Program-made: the position numbers and the translations under genes
Assembly: GCF_900110465.1 (NCBI RefSeq)
Contig: NZ_FODV01000002.1
Location: forward strand, 479,609 to 543,608
From: Halogranum amylolyticum
Lineage (GTDB): Archaea; Halobacteriota; Halobacteria; Halobacteriales; Haloferacaceae
Reading direction: 5' to 3'
DNA length: 64,000 nucleotides
Part shown: positions 59,841 to 64,000 of the stretch, one piece after another
Layout of the letters: every line of letters begins with the position of its first letter
Numbering within the stretch: position 1 is the first letter of the stretch
Notes under the pieces: model-generated
Told to the model about the DNA's origin: nothing
Database searches by the model: none
What the model saw: the letters and a program-made list of their open reading frames with translations, nothing else

Positions 59841-61601
59841 TCAGAGCGACAACAGCTTGGCGAGCCAGTCGAACAGGTCGCTGAGGAGGGGGATCCGACC
59901 CGACGAGTTGGGCCGCCGAGAGGTCGTCGTGGGTTTCGGCGTGCCAGCCGGCGTGGCCTCGGAGCCGGTGTCCGACGAGCCTTCCGTCGACGTCGGTGTT
60001 GCAGTCGGCGTCGCCGTCTCGGGTGGCGGCGTCTCCGCCGACGAGGGTTTCGGGGACGGCGTCGGCGTGACTGTGGTCGTCGGAGTGGGCGTCGCCGTCT
60101 CTTCGGGTTTCGGTGCGTCCGGCGGCTCCGACCGCTCGGAGGAGTCCGGTGGCGGAGACGAGTCGTCCGCATCGGACGGTGCTGGCGGCGCCGTCGACGG
60201 CGGCTCCGGCGTCGCCGTCGGAGTCTGCGTGGGAGTCTCCTCGGGTTCGTCGTCCTCTCCGGACTCGTCCGGTGGTTCGGACGAAGAGTCGTCCTCCTCG
60301 GGGGTCTCGGTCGGCGTCTCCTCAGGGGTCTCGGTCGGTGTCTCCTCAGGGGTCTCGGTCGGTGTCTCCTCAGGGGTCTCGGTCGGTGTCTCCTCAGGGG
60401 TCTCGGTCGGTGTCTCCTCAGGGGTCTCGGTCGGTGTCTCCTCAGGGGTCTCGGTCGGTGTCTCCTCAGGGGTCTCGGTCGGTGTCTCCTCAGGGGTCTC
60501 GGTCGGTGTCTCCTCAGGAGTCTCGGTCGGTGTCTCCTCAGGAGTCTCGGTCGGTGTCTCCTCAGGGGTCTCGGTCGGTGTCTCCTCAGGAGTCTCGGTC
60601 GGTGTCTCCTCAGGAGTCTCGGTCGGCGTCTCCTCGGATTCGTCGTCCTCTTCCGACGAGTCTTCGACGGCGCCGGCGGCGACGAGCGCGTCGTGGAGCG
60701 TCCGGATCGCTAGCCCGTTGTCTCGGGCGGCCTCGACGGCGTTTTCGATGTCAGACTCCGTGAGATTCTCGTCCCAGGAGTGAGAGCCGAGAACGAGGAT
60801 GGCGTTCCTCTCTGCGGCCTCCGCGGCGAGTTCGTCGAGTTCCTCGAACGACATCTCCTCGTACTGGATGCGTCTCATCCAGTACGGACGCACGTCCTCG
60901 TTGATGCCGTTACCGAACCGTCCGTTCCCACAGGCCTCGAACTCCTCGGCGACCAGCTGGGCGGCCCACTCGTCGTAGACGCCGAACGGAGCGACGAAAC
61001 CGCGCGCTTGACCGCCGATCTCCCGAAGCTCTTCCTTCGACTCTCGTAGTTTCTCGCGCGTAAACTCCGCCGGGAACCGGACCCGCCCGTCCGCGCTCGC
61101 GGAGACCGGGCCGGGGGCGGGTTCTTCCAGCGTGATGACGCCGTCGTCGCGGTCGTCGACGACCACTCGGATCGCGTTGCCGTCGTCGTCGACCACTTCC
61201 AGCGGGTCGCCGCCAATCCGACCGTGGAACGATGACCTAACCTCGAGTTTTGTGTCGCCCTCTTCGACGTCGTCGGTGAGCGGGATCTGCCCGACAGGGC
61301 GGTGGTAGTCTGTATGCGAGAGGATCTCCCAATCCGCGTCAAGGAACTCTTGAATGTCGTCTTCGGAGAGGTAGTCTCCAGTCGGGCTAAGATAGCCTGA
61401 CACTGTGGCCAGGCAAGCGGGTGCGTCGAGTTCCCGGTGGACAGGCAACGTCTTCGTGAGATCCGTATCGTGTCCGTCGTCGTAGATGAACACGCACGAT
61501 CCACTCGCTTCGTCTGTCGAGAGAGCACGAATCGAAGGGGGGAGGGCACTGAGCGTCGCGACCGCCGCTCCGGCCTTCATCGCAGACCGTCGAGTTAGCA
61601 T
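59841..61601 (-). CDS. Tat-exported polysaccharide-deacetylase-like protein with ETPTETPE tail, copy B
   Basis: A 586-residue secreted protein. The Tat-like N-terminus is TRRSAMKAGAAVATLSALPP. The NodB-like head (about residues 33-310) has CVFIYDDGHDTDLTKTLPVH (motif 1), WEILSHTDYHRPVG (metal His pair), FVAPFGVYDEWAA and LVLGSHSWDENLTESDIENA. A ~60-residue beta insert (EVRSSFHGRIGGDPLEVV) separates motifs 2 and 3. Then comes a stalk of 14 copies of an 8-residue unit, a second P/T/S-rich region, and a C-terminal SSGRIPLLSDLFDWLAKLL helix. It presumably acts on, or displays at, the cell surface polysaccharide. Confidence 0.88.
   Translation of the reverse strand: MLTRRSAMKAGAAVATLSALPPSIRALSTDEASGSCVFIYDDGHDTDLTKTLPVHRELDAPACLATVSGYLSPTGDYLSEDDIQEFLDADWEILSHTDYHRPVGQIPLTDDVEEGDTKLEVRSSFHGRIGGDPLEVVDDDGNAIRVVVDDRDDGVITLEEPAPGPVSASADGRVRFPAEFTREKLRESKEELREIGGQARGFVAPFGVYDEWAAQLVAEEFEACGNGRFGNGINEDVRPYWMRRIQYEEMSFEELDELAAEAAERNAILVLGSHSWDENLTESDIENAVEAARDNGLAIRTLHDALVAAGAVEDSSEEDDESEETPTETPEETPTETPEETPTETPEETPTETPEETPTETPEETPTETPEETPTETPEETPTETPEETPTETPEETPTETPEETPTETPEETPTETPEETPTETPEETPTETPEEDDSSSEPPDESGEDDEPEETPTQTPTATPEPPSTAPPAPSDADDSSPPPDSSERSEPPDAPKPEETATPTPTTTVTPTPSPKPSSAETPPPETATPTATPTSTEGSSDTGSEATPAGTPKPTTTSRRPNSSGRIPLLSDLFDWLAKLLSL
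60301..60636 (-). repeat. 24-bp tandem repeat, 14 copies (octapeptide stalk of copy B)
   Basis: Fourteen contiguous 24-bp units, nearly identical on the plus strand (GGGGTCTCGGTCGGTGTCTC followed by CTCA), encode repeats of ETPTETPE. Variants are GGAGTCTC and GGCGTCTC. The array is in frame, so copy-number change would lengthen or shorten the stalk without breaking the protein. Confidence 0.95.
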
Positions 61602-61780
61602 AGAATGACATGTCGTCTGGATGAATATACTTTTTGTGGTCTATTTTACATATTCCAGATTATATGTTCTTGGAAGGTTTACTTTCAATATATCTTGAAT
61701 TTCTTCGGGAAGTGGAGTTCGAGGGGAATCGAGAGTCGTTCTCTCGGAACGCCTATACGTGTCCTTCTCCACCAACCTCT

Positions 61781-62389
61781 ATGGACTATCAAGCCAGTCT
61801 CGACCGGGCTCTCGACGCCGTACCGGACCTTGGTGGGTCCGACGAGCGTCTCTCGGTCCCCGACCCGCAAGTGCAGAAAGACGGGGCGTTCACCCGACTG
61901 ACCAACCTCTCGTCGATCGCCGACGCACTGTCGCGCGACCCCGAACATCTCCACTCCGCCATCCAGCGCGAACTGGGGACCGCCGGGCAGTACTCAGACG
62001 GCCGTGCGCGGTACAACGGGAGTTTCACGGCACAGGACTTCGACGCCGCCATCAGCAGCTACATCGAGGAGTACGTCATCTGTTCGGAGTGTGGCCTCCC
62101 CGACACGCGACTCGTCATGGAGAACCGCAACCAGATGCTCCGGTGCGAGGCGTGTGGTGCCTTCCGTCCGGTCGCAAAGCGCAAGCGTTCCAGCCAACGC
62201 ACGAACGCGCCGGACGTCGAAGAGGGCAAGACCTACGAGGTCAAGATCACCGGCACCGGCCGCAAGGGCGACGGTGTCGCCGAGAAGGGCAAGTACACCA
62301 TCTTCGTCCCCGGCGCACAGGAAGGCGACGTGGTGAACATCTACATCGAGAACGTCAGCGGCACGCTCGCGTTCGCTCGACTGGCCTGA
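61781..62389 (+). CDS. Translation initiation factor aIF2 subunit beta with C-terminal TRAM domain
   Basis: A 202-residue aIF2-beta. The core has RYNGSFTAQDFDAAISSYIE and the zinc finger CSECGLPDTRLVMENRNQMLR followed by CEACGAFRPV (read as C-x2-C ... C-x2-C). The C-terminal ~60 residues are a TRAM RNA-binding domain (VKITGTGRKGDGVAEKGKYT, VPGAQEGDVVNIYIENV), a fusion found in haloarchaea. CTATAC about 24-27 bases before the ATG at 61781 suggests a leaderless mRNA. Confidence 0.94.
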   Translation: MDYQASLDRALDAVPDLGGSDERLSVPDPQVQKDGAFTRLTNLSSIADALSRDPEHLHSAIQRELGTAGQYSDGRARYNGSFTAQDFDAAISSYIEEYVICSECGLPDTRLVMENRNQMLRCEACGAFRPVAKRKRSSQRTNAPDVEEGKTYEVKITGTGRKGDGVAEKGKYTIFVPGAQEGDVVNIYIENVSGTLAFARLA

Positions 62390-62507
62390 ACACACTCTCA
62401 AGGCCGTACTCCGACTTCTCTCCCCGACAGCGACGGCTGGATGCACGCCGGTCGTACCGAGACCCTGGGCCACCACATCCTTACGATTCGCAGTCGAATC
62501 TCCGGGC

Positions 62508-62921
62508 ATGACCGAGGACCACGACGCCACCGCCCCGAGCGTCGACAACGCCGAGGAACACGACAGCGTCACGGACCGTGCGGAGTCCCGGAAGAGCGCC
62601 CGCGCCGGACAGGTCGAACACGTCCTCGACGAAACCGAAGCGCTGCTCCGCGACCAGAAGTTCCCGGTGACGACGGAGGAGCTCGCCACCGAGTACGCCG
62701 ACCAACCGCTGGACCTCACCAACGAGACCGAGTCGCTCGGCAGCGTCTTCGACCGCATGACCGACTACGACGAGTTCGACTCCTCCGAGGAGGTCCGCGA
62801 GGCGCTGTACAACGAACTCACGGGCAAGGCCGACGGCCGAACACAGAACGAGTACAACGACGAACGGGCGCTGGAGGACGTCGCCGAGGCCGAAGACGAG
62901 ACGCGACAGGACCGTCCCTGA
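62508..62921 (+). CDS. Small acidic protein (DUF5789-like)
   Basis: A 137-residue soluble acidic protein with an Asp/Glu-rich leader, a helical core (VEHVLDETEALLRDQKFPVT, TEELATEYADQPLDLTNETE, FDSSEEVREALYNELTGKAD) and an acidic tail. It matches the DUF5789 haloarchaeal family as I remember it. Its position after aIF2-beta on the same strand suggests co-transcription. The function is unknown. Confidence 0.8.
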   Translation: MTEDHDATAPSVDNAEEHDSVTDRAESRKSARAGQVEHVLDETEALLRDQKFPVTTEELATEYADQPLDLTNETESLGSVFDRMTDYDEFDSSEEVREALYNELTGKADGRTQNEYNDERALEDVAEAEDETRQDRP

Positions 62922-63034
62922 TCTCGTTCACAACGCATCCGGGAGGGCCATCTCGCGGAAGAACCGGGAACTGATACGGTCGCCGACGAGACCGAACACG
63001 GGCACAGTGCCCGCCCCTGCGACGCTTACGACGC

Positions 63035-64000
63035 CTAACAGGACTTCGGCTCTTCCGGCGACTCCTCTCGCGTCCCCTCGTCCGACGACTCTTCATCCGA
63101 CTCGTCCGACGACTCTTCATCCGACTCGTCCGACGACTCTTCATCCGACTCGTCCGACGACTCTTCATCCGACTCGTCCGACGACTCTTCATCCGACTCG
63201 TCCGACGACTCTTCGTCCGACTTGTCCGGTGACTCCTCGTCCGTCTCGTCCGGCGACTCCTCGTCCGCCCCGTCCGACCCCTCGACCGCGCCGGCCGAGA
63301 CGAGCGCCTCGTGAAGCGTCGTGATCTCGAGTCCGTGGTCCCGAGCGGCGTTGATGGCCTCGCGGATCTTCGACTCGGTGAGGTCCTCCTCCCACGAGTG
63401 GGAACCGAGGACGAGGATGGCGTCTTCCTCGGCGGCCTCTTCGGCGAGGCTATCGAGTTCCTCCGCAGAGAGGTCATCGTACTGTGTGCGATTTACCCAG
63501 TACGGCTCGACGTCGACGTTGATGCCGGTGCCGAGCCGTCCATTCCCACAGGCTTCGTAGTAATCGGAAACCAGATCGGCGGCCCACTCGTCGTAGACAC
63601 CGAATGGAGCAATGAAACCGCGCGCTTGACCGCCGAGTTCTTGCAGTTCTTCCTTGGATGTGCGCAGTTTCTCTCGAAGGAACGACTCGGGGAACCGAAC
63701 GCGGCCATCTGCGTCCGCGGAAATCGATTCCGAGGCCGGTTCTTTGATGTAGATGACGTCGTCGCCAACGTCGCGACCCTCGACCGTCACACGGATGGCA
63801 TTGCCGTCGTCGTCGACCACTTCGAGCGGATCTCCCTCGAACCGCCCGTGGAACGTGGAGACGACCTCGAGTTCGGTATCTCCCTCTTCGACGTCTTCGG
63901 TGAGCGCTCGCTGCCCAACCGGTCGGTGGTAGTGCATGTGCGAGAGGATCTCCCAGTCGGCGTCGAGGAACTCTTGGAGATCCTCCTCGGCCAGGTAGTC
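63035..64000 (-). CDS. Polysaccharide-deacetylase-like protein with SDESDEES tail, copy C (cut by window edge)
   Basis: At least 321 residues, open to the right edge. The visible head matches copy B closely: LQEFLDADWEILSHMHYHRP, VEEGDTELEVVSTFHGRFEG, RGFIAPFGVYDEWAADLVSD, YYEACGNGRLGTGINVDVEP and LVLGSHSWEEDLTESKIREA. Motif 1 and the signal lie beyond the edge. The tail is an acidic octapeptide array and ends EEPKSC without a membrane helix. Copies B and C flank aIF2-beta and the DUF5789-like gene. Confidence 0.88.
   Translation of the reverse strand, partial: DYLAEEDLQEFLDADWEILSHMHYHRPVGQRALTEDVEEGDTELEVVSTFHGRFEGDPLEVVDDDGNAIRVTVEGRDVGDDVIYIKEPASESISADADGRVRFPESFLREKLRTSKEELQELGGQARGFIAPFGVYDEWAADLVSDYYEACGNGRLGTGINVDVEPYWVNRTQYDDLSAEELDSLAEEAAEEDAILVLGSHSWEEDLTESKIREAINAARDHGLEITTLHEALVSAGAVEGSDGADEESPDETDEESPDKSDEESSDESDEESSDESDEESSDESDEESSDESDEESSDESDEESSDEGTREESPEEPKSC
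63081..63272 (-). repeat. 24-bp tandem repeat, eight units (acidic octapeptide tail of copy C)
   Basis: Five perfect 24-bp units (TCCGACGACTCTTCATCCGA followed by CTCG on the plus strand) at 63081-63200 are followed by three degenerate units to 63272. They encode SDESDEES-type octapeptides on the minus strand. Confidence 0.93.

Noticed and set aside
59593..60783. Plus-strand repetitive protein (VGVSSGVS repeats)
   Set aside because: It is the antisense reading of the ETPTETPE tail of deacetylase copy B. The minus frame has a signal, a domain and a matching paralogue.
60301..63272. CRISPR-like short repeats
   Set aside because: The 24-bp units are contiguous with no spacers and are in frame within coding genes.

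Overview
The window is chromosomal DNA of a haloarchaeon (class Halobacteria). The evidence is very GC-rich coding DNA, strongly acidic proteins, short or leaderless 5' ends with TATA-like boxes about 26-30 bases before the start codon, many twin-arginine (Tat) signals, two PGF-CTERM C-termini, and archaeal informational genes: Orc1/Cdc6, ribosomal protein L15e, aIF2-beta with a TRAM domain, Rio2, NcsA, the SAMP-activating enzyme UbaA and an FtsZ of the FtsZ2 type. Most genes are ordinary housekeeping genes. No insertion sequence, CRISPR array or complete mobile element was seen.

Layout. 1-7588 holds mismatch repair: mutL (cut by the left edge) at the end of a tightly overlapping Nudix-Nudix-mutL operon, then a GH3 glycosidase, a stalk-like secreted protein and mutS. 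7774-16767 has a lipoprotein, thiDN with an AIR-synthase-like partner, a DUF6789-like membrane protein with cytochrome oxidase subunit I, MaoC, a DsbA-like protein, a 39-residue zinc-finger microprotein, a divergent HxlR/DUF6069 pair and a thioesterase. 16962-22034 has a GntP permease and a sulfur-flavoured group (MBL hydrolase, ubaA, truncated YeeE, rhodanese, DoxX). 22160-25184 has L15e, a membrane protein with a DUF4177 partner and an esterase.

25181-36951 is a starch/maltodextrin island: GH13 amylase, a winged-helix regulator, a MalE/F/G-type importer with a divergent MalK-type ATPase, a GH15 glucoamylase and a TrmB-type regulator. 37285-47069 has a frameshifted secreted M14/AstE-like protein with three C-terminal repeats, rio2, an acetyltransferase, a frameshifted polysaccharide-deacetylase-like gene, nfo, a lipoate ligase and znuACB. 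47225-51413 has a Bat-type regulator, a secreted EEP hydrolase and a methyltransferase.

51451-53498 is a replication origin. Six copies of a TTACGCTCGAAAC-type box (one inverted, five direct) flank an AT-rich palindromic unwinding element, next to orc1/cdc6. 53532-58167 continues with ncsA and the cell-division operon RHH-ftsZ2. A separate RHH/zinc-ribbon gene lies just upstream, and the intergenic space holds four GTAAGAC half-sites around a TATA box. tRNA-Tyr follows, with two downstream copies of its 3' end spaced exactly 149 bp apart. 58778-64000 has an aldo/keto reductase, aIF2-beta, a DUF5789-like protein and two more deacetylase-like paralogues. All three deacetylase paralogues carry unrelated octapeptide tails with the same 24-bp period.
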